DNA from: Xanthostigma xanthostigma
Taxonomy: Eukaryota; Arthropoda; Insecta; Raphidioptera; Raphidiidae
Assembly: GCA_963575645.1 (NCBI GenBank)
Contig: OY754466.1
Span: forward strand, 18,144,001 to 18,208,000
Length of the DNA stretch: 64,000 nucleotides
Reading direction: 5' to 3'
The stretch's first letter is position 1. Every line of letters starts with the position of its first letter. The translations under genes and the position numbers were made by a program. The notes under the pieces are model-generated. The model searched no databases. It had not been told where the DNA came from and saw only the letters and a program-made list of their open reading frames with translations. Positions 12,484 to 23,417 of the stretch are shown here, piece after piece.

Positions 12484-13197
12484 TTAAGGAGGTTGAGCCG
12501 TTTTACGAAGATAATGAAAAAAATCTGAAATAACGTTTTTTTTTCTAGATTTTTTTTATGACAAAATTTTCTGTAAAAAATCCAAAATCATTAGAAGATT
12601 TATAAAGTTAAAAATTAAAAAAAAAACTTTTACATGTAGTTTTATGGAAAACATGTCAACCTAGCATGCAAACGGTACATTTTAATTTTTTGCAAATAAC
12701 CAAATAATGTCAGCAGTTCCGAAAACTAACTATGTAAAGCATCGATGTCTTACGCATATTTTAATATTTTTTCCAATTTAATTAGGAGACTTTTAGTCAT
12801 TAAACAAAATTATTAAACCTTAGCACTTTTCGATTATGGACTTTTATTCTTGACAATTTTAACTGAATTTTTAACTTTTTAATGATTTAATTTTAATTTT
12901 TATTACTTCTAATTTCTTTTTTTAATTATTTACTGCAAAAAATATGTAAAATACAGATATTTACATAAATTTATTGTTTCTAACCTAACTTTGTACAAAA
13001 AATTCAAAAGTTAGTCCATTAAGTAAAATACTGAAATAATTAATTAATATTAAAAAAAAATATTTATTTATGCCTTTATGACAATAATTTATTAGTATCA
13101 TTGACTTATAACCTTTTGTAAAAATTTATTATGGAAAAGTTCCCATTTAGAATTCGACTTACTTTTGATTGGGACTGTAACGCATCAACCTCCTTAA
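12484..13197. mobile_element. TTAA-flanked MITE
   Basis: Inverted ends GGAGGTTGAGCCGTTTTAC (from 12488) and the complement of CTGTAACGCATCAACCTCC (to 13193) are each bordered by TTAA (12484-12487 and 13194-13197). A TTAA target duplication is the signature of piggyBac and Kolobok elements. The ends do not look like piggyBac CCC termini. The 706-base body is very AT-rich and non-coding. Confidence 0.7.
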
Positions 13198-14201
13198 GAT
13201 TAAATTTGGTATACGGACGTAGATTGATGACCGAAAAACAGAAATGACGCGATTTTTGCATATTCAATGGAACAAAAATGGCTTACATAGTCGTATAGTA
13301 ATTATATTTAATATTTTTGTCTTATTGTGAAACTTTAAAAAAACGTACGATTTTTTTATATGCAAAAATTGTTATGCACCCTCTAATATCTGCGAAGTGA
13401 TTGGGTAAAAAGTTGAAGTAACTAGTGTGCCGTGAACGGTGAAAGTAACCTAAGTTCCACTGATGTCATCTTTACCTTCTCGGTTGACTATCAACGTTTT
13501 TTCAAGACAATATGTAAATGTATTCGATTTTGAATGTTTACATATCTCTAAAGGGTATCAAGGCTTCATTAAAAAAAATCTGATTTTGGTATTTTCTATT
13601 CGGTACTGATCAAATGGAGAAATGTGTATTATCCTTTTAACTCAAGTCCTTAAATCGTACTTCAGGAAATTTTAACGATTGTAAAAACAAGGTCTTATAA
13701 AATTTAATTAAAAACAGAAGATTATAAAAAATAAGACATATAACAAAATTTCAGATTCAAAACGAATAAAGTGTTTAACAGTGAAATCTGAATAATTTTA
13801 ATGGCACGAAGGTCTGACCCTCTTTTTAGAGCGTACACCATTCAGTTTGCTAACCGCTGGTTTAACGAATTGATGTTTTTGTTTGTTTTATTGTCTAGAA
13901 CTTTAGAACAAACTCAAATCTGCATATAGTATACATATCCCGAAATTATTTAATAAAATTTATGGATTGAATGTTATAAAAAATATTATGATCCGTTTTT
14001 TTATATCAAAAGAAATATGTTAAAATATTATTCTGATGTGAAATATCAATTTTATAGATACTTATGTGGAACTAAAATACGAATTTAACTATTGTACAAA
14101 AGAAACTTTATGCAAAGAAGCGGAAGTATTTTATACTCGTCGCCATTTTTTACCCAACTACGAAAAAATGGAGAGTAAGTTATGATTTTAACAGTTTATA
14201 A
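13198..14201. other. No gene recognised
   Basis: AT-rich sequence without a domain-bearing frame or clear repeat. Confidence 0.5.
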
Positions 14202-14439
14202 TACAGTGTAAACTCTTTATAACGAAACTCAAGGGACCGAGCATTTTTTATCGTTATAGAGAGTTACCGTTATATGGAGTGAAGAAATAAAAACAACCAA
14301 ATTAACAATAATCTTCAATGTACTGTATAATCTCTTTATAACGAATTTTAAGGGACCGAACATTTTTTTTGTTATAAAGAATTTTCGTTATATGGAGGGA
14401 AGAAAGAAAAATAACCAATTTTCACAAAATTAATTTATT

Positions 14440-16810
14440 CCAAACACATATACAAACACATATACCTTAAAATACACACATACCTTAAAATATGAAGAAA
14501 TAGCAGTACTCAATTTGAACTTAAGTGATCATCTGGCACAAAAGCTTCACTGTGGATGTAACACAACCCATTACAATAAAAATGACAACCAGTCAGTAAA
14601 ACATATTAGACAATACACTCCAATGAATCTACAGTTATTCCACTGGATGTTAAGAGATGTGGACTGGACTGAAGTATATAATTTTGAAAATGTGAACGAC
14701 GCATTTAGGATTTTTCAAGAAAACTTCCAGTATGTTTTTAATGTATGTTTCCCAATAACCACATTAAAAATCAACACTAACTTGAAACGCCCACAATGGA
14801 TAAATAAAGATCTAATTGTTGAAGGACAAAACTTAAAGGACTTGTTTGAACTAAAAAAAGACTTCCCATCAAATCAGCTTGAAACATTGTACAAAATAAG
14901 GAAAAAGAAATACTTGAAAAATATTAAATTATTAAAAAATACGTACATACACAACATAATTGACACTTCTGGTAACAAAACAAAAGAAAAATGGAACATT
15001 ATAAAAAAGACTATAGGAAAACAAAAGCAGCATAGTGACATAACAGAGATAGTAGATGACAATGACAATAAAGTCACTGACCAAGAGGTAATAGTAAATC
15101 TATTTGGTGATTATTACTCTACAATCACTAGCAGAAAGCTACTCCTTGCTTATGGCAATAACTTAACTAGAGCTAGTACGATATCACCTCAATTACATCA
15201 ACAGACCATGTTTATCTACCCAACAACAACAGATGAAGTTCTTAAAGTAATTAATACATTAAAAAATACTAAAGCTACTGGAATTGATGATGTTCCATCT
15301 GCAGTGATCAAATATGTTAAAGATTTAATTGCTGAACCATTAAAACATATTGCCAATCTATCTTGGGTAACTGGAATATTCCCAAAGGAATTGAAAACTG
15401 CAAAAATAGTGCCAATATATAAAAAAGGTGATAAGCTTAAAATAGATAACTATCGGCCAATATCACTTTTAACAATATTTACTAAAATTATAGAAAGCCT
15501 CATGTACAATAGACTTATAAATTTCACACAAAAGTATAATATATTAACAGAATGTCAACACGGTTTTCGACCCAAGCGCTCTACCTGCACAGCTTGCTGT
15601 AGCACTATGGAATATGTACTTAAGCAAATGGATCAGAAATACTTCGCTTGTCTACTATTCTTCGATTTGTCAGCTGCTTTTGATACAGTGTGCCATCAGT
15701 TTCTTCTAGAAAAAATCAATAAACATGGTATAAGGGGCACTACAAACGATTGGTTTAGAACATACTTAGAAAATAGAACAGCAATTATTAGCATCGATCA
15801 ACACAAATCTATTAAATACGATATGAAAACTGGAGTTCCACAAGGCAGTAATTTAGGCCCAATATTGTTCCTACTTTACATAAATGATTTACCAAACTAC
15901 ATAAGCTGTGGAAAAGTCACAATGTATGCAGATGATACAAGTATACTAGTAACTGCAAAAACTCTTCAAGATTTAGAGATTTATGTTAACAAATCACTTG
16001 AAGAGTTCTACACCTGGTGTAAAACAAATCACCTAATTATTAATCTTAACAAAACGAACTATGTTGTATTTGACAGACCAAATGTGTGTACTAAAATAAA
16101 TGTGTCCTATAAGAATACTGCCATAGATGAAGTATCTGAAACCAAGTTTTTGGGGATAATGGTGGACAGTAAGATACAATGGAAAGAGCAAGTTAACAGC
16201 GTATGTAAAAAACTGAACAAAATATATTACTATTTGTGATCTTTAAAAAGTATTTTCGACACTAGAGCACTGTTAAGTATATACTATGCGTTTGCATATA
16301 GCAACATAAAATATTGTGTGATTTTATGGGGCCATGCATCAGAATCCATTCGAGTATTTAGAGCCCAAAAAAGGATTATAAGATTAATATTCGGAGCAAA
16401 ATACAATGAGTCCTGTAAAAAATATTTCATAGACAACAGCATAATGACTTTTTATAGCATTTATATATTTGAACTACTGTTGTACGTTAAAGACAATATA
16501 AATAATTTTAAATTTGGATCAGATATCCATAACTATAGCACCAGAACAAGTGATATGATTTATATAGAAAAATATAATACAACACGCTACAGTAAAGCGC
16601 CAATATGTAAAGGATGCATTCTATATAACAAATTGCCAAATGAAATAAAAAATAATAAAAAATTAAAATCAGTCTTGAGGAGCTACCTTGTTAGTAAATG
16701 TTTGTACGAACCAGAATTGTAATTTTAGTACTACTTTATGTATTTGACTTGTGCATACTTATTTAAGTCTTAGCATTAATAAACTTATTATTATTATTAT
16801 TATTATTATA
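14440..16810 (+). mobile_element. 5'-truncated non-LTR retrotransposon (LINE)
   Basis: The unit runs from a truncated start inside the endonuclease domain, through a reverse transcriptase frame, to a 3' UTR (16723-16784) and a TTA/ATT-repeat tail (about 16785-16810). Tails of simple repeats mark LINEs of the CR1/Jockey/I groups. The left breakpoint is placed only roughly: upstream lies a two-copy 18-base repeat (ACCTTAAAATA) at about 14463-14491. It sits inside the pogo-like element at 14204-17040. I could not define its own target duplication. Confidence 0.9.
14515..16722 (+). pseudogene. LINE ORF2 (endonuclease end plus reverse transcriptase), one internal stop
   Basis: This is the polyprotein that nicks target DNA and copies the element RNA into it. 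The frame stays open about 20 codons upstream of the TTG at 14515 with no ATG, as expected for truncation. SDH at residues 4-6 is the last motif of the APE-type endonuclease. The reverse transcriptase follows: YRPISLL near residue 320, QHGFR near 345, catalytic FDLSAAFD (383-390), PQGS (442-445) and catalytic YADD (471-474). A TGA at 16237-16239 then interrupts the frame, which continues in the same frame (SLKSIFDTR, later ILWGHAS) to TAA at 16720-16722. A single base change explains the stop. The reading as CR1/Jockey-group is by motif style only. Confidence 0.9.
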
Positions 16811-17450
16811 GTTTGGCGTCATCAAGTGCTTGTTGAATAGATGGTGATGGTTCAGAATGGTCCTCTTTATGTCTGTAAACATTTGCTGACGTCTAAATAT
16901 GAACATATTTCTTCATAATGTTGCGTTATAAAGAGGGTATTAATGTATAGGTTTTAAGGTAAACCAACCAAATCGTAAAAATTTCGACGTTATAGGGAGT
17001 TTTTCGTTATAACGAAGGACGTTATAAAGAGTTTACACTGTATATACGTGTGTTCGTTTGTAACTCACAAGCTTATATTATTAAATTATTATTTAGAATC
17101 AGATTTGTTTTTTTTTTTAATTTTGACCCAATTCCACAAAATATTCTATCGTCTTGGAAACTTTAACACATGTAAGTTGTGACCACAATTAGAAAGTTTC
17201 CACTTGACAAAAATATTATTCATAATATTGTCACGTCTTTGTAATAACTTAATAAGTATAGTTTTAAAAATGTCAAAAAGATTTTTTTCGATATCTTGAA
17301 ATTCAATTTTTTGTATCAGATGTCGCAAACAAGACTGATCGACCATAATGACGTCCGGCGGCACAATGTGTCATTTAAAAACTGCATAGTTATCAAACGC
17401 GTTACAATAATTCAATCTTGCAACCCAAACCTAACCTAAGTTTTTTTCGA

Positions 17451-17558
17451 AATAGCTCTGAATACTCAGCTTTAAAATTCTATAATTGTCTCCCTATTGA
17501 CAGGAAGACATTACCATTTCCAAAATTTAAAAGAGAGCTTAAAGTCACTGTTAATTAA
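17451..17558 (+). pseudogene. C-terminal scrap of a LINE ORF2
   Basis: The frame from about 17451 to TAA at 17556-17558 reads SEYSALKFYNCLPIDRK and then LPFPKFKRELK. The pattern 'ALK-YN-LP ... FK--LK' is the usual C-terminus of CR1/Jockey-type ORF2. A short 3' UTR follows, ending near 17657 in ATTCTATTCTAT, a probable simple tail. It is a severely 5'-truncated copy, distinct from the LINE at 14.4-16.8 kb. Confidence 0.65.
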
Positions 17559-17659
17559 AACTTATTTGTATATTCTGCTGATGTATTTTTTAATTGTAAT
17601 TAATTGATTAATCCTGCGACTAGCTGTTTCGGATAATACATTTATTCTATTCTATAAGA

Positions 17660-18352
17660 ACTAATAAATTAGTAAGTCATCAATTTCATAATTGTCATTA
17701 GGTACATTAATTTTGAAATGTATGTTCATCTGTTAATTCTCTGTTGCCTTCATGACCTACTATATAATTTGTTACTTTTATAAATATGACACTTGTGCCG
17801 CGTGACATCATCCGCACTGATAGAACGACATAGCGCGGAAAATTCTCAAATTTAAACTTTGAAGTAGCATAACAAAAGTTTTTCACCATTAATTTTGTAC
17901 CATGATTAAAAGTAAACTGGAAAACTGCCTAACTGACAGTACAGTATTTTCAGAGGAAAAACTATGTTTAAAAAAATTGTTTAATTTCTTTTATAAGGTA
18001 CTGTATATGCGTTTTATTCACCTGTTTATGCGTGAGCTTTGGATTAAAGCTTTTCTCCATCTCAAGGAAATATAATATTTTTACAGTGATTGTTTATAGG
18101 GATATATTGTTTTCCACTTCGGTGAAGATTTAAAATTTTATATTTTCTTTATAAAAATAATATCGGTGCGTGATAAAAAAAGTGGTTTTTATTTTCATTG
18201 TTTATGTATTTCACAATTTTTATGTTTGTGAGATTGAATCCCAATTCGATTTTCGCGTATTTCATTTTGCTCGGTCGAATTTCAGATGGCGATTTTTTTT
18301 ATTTAATAAAATATTTGCGAATCTACTAATAATATAAATTGTAAATTACAAT
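17660..18352. other. No gene recognised
   Basis: AT-rich. A minus-strand frame at 17707-17889 shows no domain. Confidence 0.5.
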
Positions 18353-18676
18353 GCAGTCCGTCCCGGTTTCACCCGGGTGCGATAGATATAATTCTGCAAA
18401 ATGTATTAAGGTTTGCGGCCCGGCGTCTGAACTAATTGGCTTTGAGCAAATTCTACCAGATTTGCTTCTGAATTAATAGCTTTGAGTAAATTCTATCAGA
18501 TGTCGTTACATGTTACTAAAACAGTTTTTTTGAGAAAACACCGTAATCTTGTACAAAATATTTAATAAAAACTGTCCTATAGCGTAAGTTGCACCAAGCA
18601 AGACACATTTTCAAAATTTTATTAACATCGATACAGTGGTTGCGGAGATTAGCGCGGCCAAAATTGTAACACGGGA
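18353..18676 (-). mobile_element. Helitron-like element, family B
   Basis: On the minus strand it starts TCCCGTGTTACAATTTTGGC and ends in the hairpin CACCCGGGTGAAACCGGGAC close to 18353. It matches 48583-48918 closely in order: CACCGTAATNTTGTACAAAA, GCACCAAGCAAGACACAT and GAGATTAGCGCGGCCAAAAT. Non-coding and non-autonomous. The terminal CTRR is degenerate here. Confidence 0.65.
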
Positions 18677-19339
18677 ATTTTATATATATAGATAATGTTT
18701 TAATTTGGTTCAGTTTCTGAGTGAACCCTTCACGAATAAACAAACTTTTCCTTTTATATGATATTATTATACCGTTGATACACACTGTTTGACAGTATTT
18801 TCCAAACATTTAGCTATATTGTATACCATTTATGATCTAATTACTGTTCATACGTAACCACAGTGATTACAAAATTGTTAACCACTGCCTGTAATCACTA
18901 GTATACCTAGATCCCAGGTTCGCCAGACTTTTCAGTACTGCTAAGATTTTATTAGTATAAATGTGCAATATTTAGTTATAAACGTGTGCCAGTTTGCTAC
19001 TTGAAAGCCCTTTTATAAATCGTTTTTAATGGGTTTATTAGTTCCTATAAGATAACCCACAACAAACAGACAAACTTTTCTTCGTTATAACATAAGTGAT
19101 ATTATAAGGATTATTCAATACAATTTCGCTTTGAAGAGTTTCTGAGAATTTAAGGAATAAAGATTTTAAATTAAATAATTAATGTCAGTGCTTCTTTAGC
19201 CTGAGTGAATCTTGTTTTATATCAATAAAGAACACGAAAACAGTTATGTAATCAAAAAACGTCTTTCACTGCTGTAAAGGGCGCAGCGTTCCATTTCCCC
19301 GCAATTTGAATATGCTATCGTTTCCATCTAAGAAAGTCC
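18677..19339. other. No gene recognised
   Basis: AT-rich. A minus-strand frame spanning 18516-18809 runs through the Helitron copy and has no domain. Confidence 0.5.
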
Positions 19340-19560
19340 CGTAACTAGTGATGTAAAATTACCGGTAACTTTTAAAACGGTAATATTATTACCAACATTG
19401 ATATAAGGAAACCGCGACTGACTGACCGACTGATCTATCAACGCATAGCTCAAACCGCAAGACGGATTGAGCTGAAATTTGGCACACATTGCGCTAAGAA
19501 CAGATTTATGAAAATTCAACCACTAAAAGGGTGTAACGGGGGTTCAAAATTTGAATGGAA
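19340..19560 (+). repeat. Insect dispersed repeat fragment
   Basis: The block with GACTGACTGACCGACTGATC, then CGGATTGAGCTGAAATTTGG and AAATTCAACCACTAAAAGGG is of a type common in insect genomes. It is non-coding and its ends are undefined. Confidence 0.45.
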
Positions 19561-19589
19561 AAATTATGAAACTATTTATTGAACTCAGA

Positions 19590-19662
19590 ATTCCCCGCCC
19601 CCAATCACTGGATCACTGCAGCGCCTACCAGGGGGCGGTGTCGCCCACTTTGGGAATCACTG
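19590..19662 (-). mobile_element. hAT terminus (solo end)
   Basis: Read on the minus strand, the terminus CAGTGATTCCCAAAGTGGGC is followed by GACACCGCCCCCTGG, a familiar hAT MITE end. The inner CACTG/CAGTG pair at 19606-19617 may mark a second nested end. The other terminus is not found nearby. Confidence 0.55.
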
Positions 19663-20444
19663 ATCTAAAGCAACTTTAGAAAGCTAAAACTCAAAACAAA
19701 ATTTGGCAATAATCTAAAGTATTAATGAAATAAAAAAAATCATAGTAATGTGTGTTTGAGTAACCCAACGAAAAAGTTTTTATATGAAAACAAGTGCTCG
19801 TCACATAATGAAACTTCAAAGTTTTTCTCCTCGTTACGCATATTTCCGGGTTTGCGTTTTATTTCACTTCCGGTTAACTCTTGAGAACTCAAGGTCGTTT
19901 TCTTAATTACATTCTGATTTTATAATGTGAATGTGATAATCATCTTTGCGTGTACACTCCTTCTTTGGAGCTATGAACTTCAAAACATTATGAATATTTA
20001 ACATCGAATGGATTATTTGAGGGCTTTTATCACCCTATGCAATCAGTCTGCCATTCATTGCCTAAAGGTTCGTTTAAACCGGCCCAACGAAGGTCAACGA
20101 ACGAGATTCGACGTTGGCTATCGCATTCTCGGTTTGGTCTTCGGAAAATGTCTTGAATCGCTTTATATGATGCAAGATAGGCGATGACGAAGAAATTATT
20201 TTTTGCGAATGCCACATTCTTAACGAAATAGCAAGAAAAGCGGAACTGGTGGACGAGGACTTTTTTTGAAAACAGATTATATATTTTTTTAGATTAGTCC
20301 AAACGGCGGACGTAAAAAGTGGTTCCGATTTTATTGGAGATGTGTATAGTGACTTCAATCACTTGCGTAAGCAATTCTGCGAGAACCTGATCCGACAGCG
20401 GGAAAATACCATTGCCGATATTCATTTTGATATATAGTTAATAG

Positions 20445-20630
20445 CTGAAGGAGATTTAATTGGTTGAGGAACAATTAAAAAATAAGCTTTACCAGAGTAT
20501 CGCTTGGGGCCAACGCTTAGAAAAATATATTTTCATCATCAAAAATATATTTTTCGAAAAGTTGGCCACAAGCGATACTCTGGTAAAGCTTATTTTTCAA
20601 TTGTTCCTCAACCAAATAAATCTCCTTCAG
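20445..20630. repeat. Foldback hairpin, 85-base arms
   Basis: Arms 20445-20530 and 20545-20630 are reverse complements with a few mismatches. They share CTGAAGGAGATTTA at the outer ends, TAAGCTTTACCAGAGTATCG in the middle and AAAAATATA at the centre. The roughly 15-base loop is AT-rich. It directly abuts the module at 20630-20725 that is repeated inside the larger palindrome to the right. Confidence 0.85.
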
Positions 20631-20725
20631 AGTATTCGTCCCTGCAAATGCAGCCTGCACCCTTCATCTCAAATCTTTTCCCCTCGCCTAAAAACGGTTC
20701 GCGCTCTCCCGACGCTATTTTTAAA
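20630..20725 (+). repeat. Module N, copy 1
   Basis: A roughly 96-base module (AGTATTCGTCCCTGCAAAT ... CGGTTCGCGCTCTCCCGACG) occurs here, at 20870-20965 (plus), at about 21198-21295 (minus), and as a diverged minus copy at about 23120-23215. It appears to be a building block of the palindromic element family. Confidence 0.8.
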
Positions 20726-20727
20726 TA

Positions 20728-21433
20728 AACCATGTCAATGAAAAGCAAATATCATAATAATTAATACTAGCCGTTAACCTGACGTATATAGTCAACTAGT
20801 CCGATATATCGGACTAGTGACTATTAACTATTTGTTAGTAGAAGTTTTGTTCCAAAATATGCATTGAAGAGTATTCGTCCCTGCAAATACCCCCTGCACC
20901 CTTCATCTCAAATCTTTTCCCCTCGCCTAAAAACGGTTCGCGCTCTCCCGACGCTATTTTTAAAGCTAGAGGGTTCTGGTAAACGCCAAATGAAAGACAA
21001 AGAATCAGACTACAGATCCTTCAGGCGAATTTTTTGAAAAACAGTTTCGCCTACGTGTGTAATATTACGTAACTTATTATTTTTTTCAAAAGGTTGTAAG
21101 TTTTTTCAGGAATTTTTTTTTTTTCAAAAAATTCGCCTAAAGGATCTGTAGTCTGATTCTTTGTCTTTCATTTGGCGTTTACCAGAACCCTCTAGCTTTA
21201 AAAATAGCGTCGGGAGAGCGCGAACCGTTTTTAGGCGAGGGGAAAAGATTTGAGATGAAGGGTGCAGGGGGTATTTGCAGGGACGAATACTCTTCAATAC
21301 ATATTTTGGAACAAAACTTCTACTAACAAATAGTTAATAGTCACTAGTCCGATATATCGGACTAGTTGACTATATACGTCAGGTTAACGGCTAGTATTAA
21401 TTATTATGATATTTGCTTTTCATTGACATGGTT
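20728..21433. mobile_element. Large palindrome with near-identical 310-base arms
   Basis: Left arm 20728-21042 and right arm about 21118-21433 are reverse complements with only two differences that I can find (C/T at about 20865, and C/T in the block ATCCTTCAGG). Each arm also contains its own 24-base perfect palindrome (centred near 20809 and 21352, core CCGATATATCGG) and one copy of module N. The spacer is about 75 bases and AT-rich. The outer part of each arm matches the ACTAGCCGTTAACC region of family A, and the right arm runs straight into a minus-strand family A copy. The arm similarity implies a recent origin or gene conversion. Confidence 0.9.
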
Positions 21434-21885
21434 GCCTCCATATAATATGTTTCATGTTTTAAGCATGCTTAATTAATTCCTTTTTTACAATGAACAGAAC
21501 AAAAGAACAGCTGATTTTTTTTATTTTCAAAATATTTCCGAAACTATAAAATTTAGAAAAAAAAATGTTTAACAAAACTTTTTTGCAAAAATAAATAGAA
21601 TAATAAACCTTTATGAAAATTATACCATTATTATATAAAAAACAACGTTATAACATATATCTCTTTTGCGCATGCGTCGATTTTCCCCAAAAACCATAGG
21701 GCTCTTCATATTTGCAACCACCCTAAATTTTGTTTCAATCCGCTCATTCGTTTGACTCACAGAGAGACGCACAGACTTTTTTCAAAAATGTGTTTTTTGG
21801 GTCGAGGGACTTCAAAACGAAAAAATATTGTAAAATTTTGAAGAGTGAATTTCGACCTAAATTACTACCATTGTGGTGTTGGATT
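21434..21885 (-). repeat. Dispersed repeat family A, copy
   Basis: Continues the family A sequence from the palindrome arm: GCATGCTTAATTAATTCC, CAAAATATTTCCGAAACTAT, GCGCATGCGTCGATTTTCCC, ending near GGTGTTGGATTGGTAA. In the shared frame this copy lacks 9 bases (three codons) but stays open. Confidence 0.75.
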
Positions 21886-22679
21886 GGTAAAAATTAAAGT
21901 TTGTACAAATATTCAACCTTCCAAATGTTTCTAATTTCTAACTCAAAAATAAAAACAAAAAAAAAATAAATGCCTGAAAAGTTTTCACTGTATGACGTTA
22001 TTTATAACTGTTCTTTCCCAATAAATATGTTAATGAACTGTTGCACCGTCCCACCCCATGAATAGCGCAAGCATGTTGTACAGGGCCGGTTCCACTCGGA
22101 TATTCGAGAATTTCTCAAAGTTTGAACTTGGAGAGAAAATGAAGACACTTAAAATTTTCTCGCAATATTTAAAAAAAATGTATCTCAAAAAGATAGGCTT
22201 TTTTAAAACGCGAATTTTTTGATGGTACATTTTCACATTTTATTTTTCTAAAACTAAATTCAAATCGATTGAATAAAAACTCTCCCGACAACCCTGAATA
22301 CAGTTCTAATGAGACTGCTTTTCCACAATTAAAACGCTTTTAAACTACCGCGTCGAGCAACAGAAAATGTATATATTATATTGTTCGGATAGCCTTTTCG
22401 AAACCGGTCAAAGAGCGTCACGATATTTCAACTGTTTTGGCCAGACAAAAGAACTTCAATGTGTACCCGAAGCCGTTGTAAGTTTATCATATTTTATCAG
22501 TTATCCATGCGTCCACCGCATACCTGTTTTATTTTTACACAGAAGTCGTGTAAAACATAAAATATGACGGTGCGTAGGTTTATACAGGGTGTAGATGGAA
22601 CGATCACTTTCAATTTTACCGATACACATTAGGTGTGTTTGGTGTCGTGCTCCAGTGTAAAAAGTGTCAACACTTATTT
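21886..22679. other. No gene recognised
   Basis: Short frames at 22030-22236 and 22367-22567 have no domain. No structured repeat seen. Confidence 0.5.
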
Positions 22680-23057
22680 ACGCAGACTCGTAAAAAATAC
22701 TTTTTAAAAGTAGTTAAATACAAATACTAGAAAAGTATTTGCATTTGTATTTTGAAATACTTTACAAGTCTGCATCAAGTAGAAGCGCTTTACGCTCGTT
22801 GCTTGAAAAAAAAAAACACGCGCACGATGTTTAAGAGGATCTCTTTAGAGAAAGAGAAAAATCTAAATATTTAAAGCGAGTATATACTTGAAAAACATAC
22901 TTGATTTTAAGTATTTAAATATAATTAATAAATACTTTCATTAAAAAGTATTTGAAATACAAATACTTTCATTAAAAAGTATTTCAAATACAAATACTAG
23001 AAAAGTATTTGTTTTTGTATTTTGAAATACTTTTACTCAAATACTTTACAAGTCTGC
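22680..23057. mobile_element. MITE rich in AAATACTTT repeats, copy 1
   Basis: The left end GCAGACTCGTAAAAAATACT and the right end (complement of CAAATACTTTACAAGTCTGC) form an inverted repeat. The body is built from AAAGTATTTGAAATACAAAT and its complement, many times. AAAAGTGTCA occurs on both sides (about 22657 and 23057), though not directly adjacent on the left. The superfamily is uncertain. Confidence 0.6.
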
Positions 23058-23089
23058 AAAAGTGTCAGATGCACTGATTTGTTTGGTCT

Positions 23090-23215
23090 TTCATTTGGCA
23101 TTTACCCGAACCCTTTAACTTTAAAAATAGCGCCGGGAGAGCTGTAACCGTTTTTAGGCGAAGGGAAAGGATTTGTGATGAAGTATGAAGGAGATATTTG
23201 TGGGTAGCATATATA
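23090..23215 (-). repeat. Module N, diverged copy
   Basis: Reads TCTTTCATTTGGCATTTACC, then AAAAATAGCGCCGGGAGAGC and GTTTTTAGGCGAAGGGAAAG. This matches the right arm of the 20.7-21.4 kb palindrome at roughly 80-85 percent by eye, so it is an older copy of the same family. Confidence 0.7.
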
Positions 23216-23224
23216 CCTACTCTC

Positions 23225-23417
23225 AAACAGACTTGTAAAGTATTTCAAAATACAAATATAAATATTTTTCTAGTATTTGTATTTCAAATACTTTTAAAAA
23301 GTATTTTTTACAAGTATATGCATGAAAAGTATTATTTGTATTTAAATGCTTAATGAAGCAAGAGTAAGTATTTGTATTTAAATATACTTTTAAAAGCTAT
23401 TTTGTACGAGTCTGCTC
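23225..23417. mobile_element. MITE rich in AAATACTTT repeats, copy 2
   Basis: Ends ACAGACTTGTAAAGTATTTC and the complement of TTTTGTACGAGTCTGC match those of the copy at 22680. It is shorter (about 193 bases). Its interior has the same alternating AAATAC/GTATTT pattern. Confidence 0.55.

Larger units (their letters stand above)
14202..17042. mobile_element. Pogo/Tigger-like element interrupted by a LINE
   Basis: The ends at 14204 and 17040 share a perfect 21-base inverted repeat starting CAGTGTAAACTCTTTATAA, and each side is bordered by TA (14202-14203 and 17041-17042). TA duplication with CAGT ends is typical of the pogo branch of Tc1/mariner. A second, diverged copy of the left terminus lies at about 14323-14410 (CTGTATAATCTCTTTATAAC then AAGGGACCGAACA), giving a tandemly doubled left end. 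The right 230 bases (16811-17040) carry the other terminus. No transposase is visible in the remaining flanks. The central 2.3 kb is a later LINE insertion. Confidence 0.85.

Noticed and set aside
20460-20741. Frames of 74-93 codons across the hairpin
   Set aside because: They read through the foldback and module N, with no domain or codon signal.
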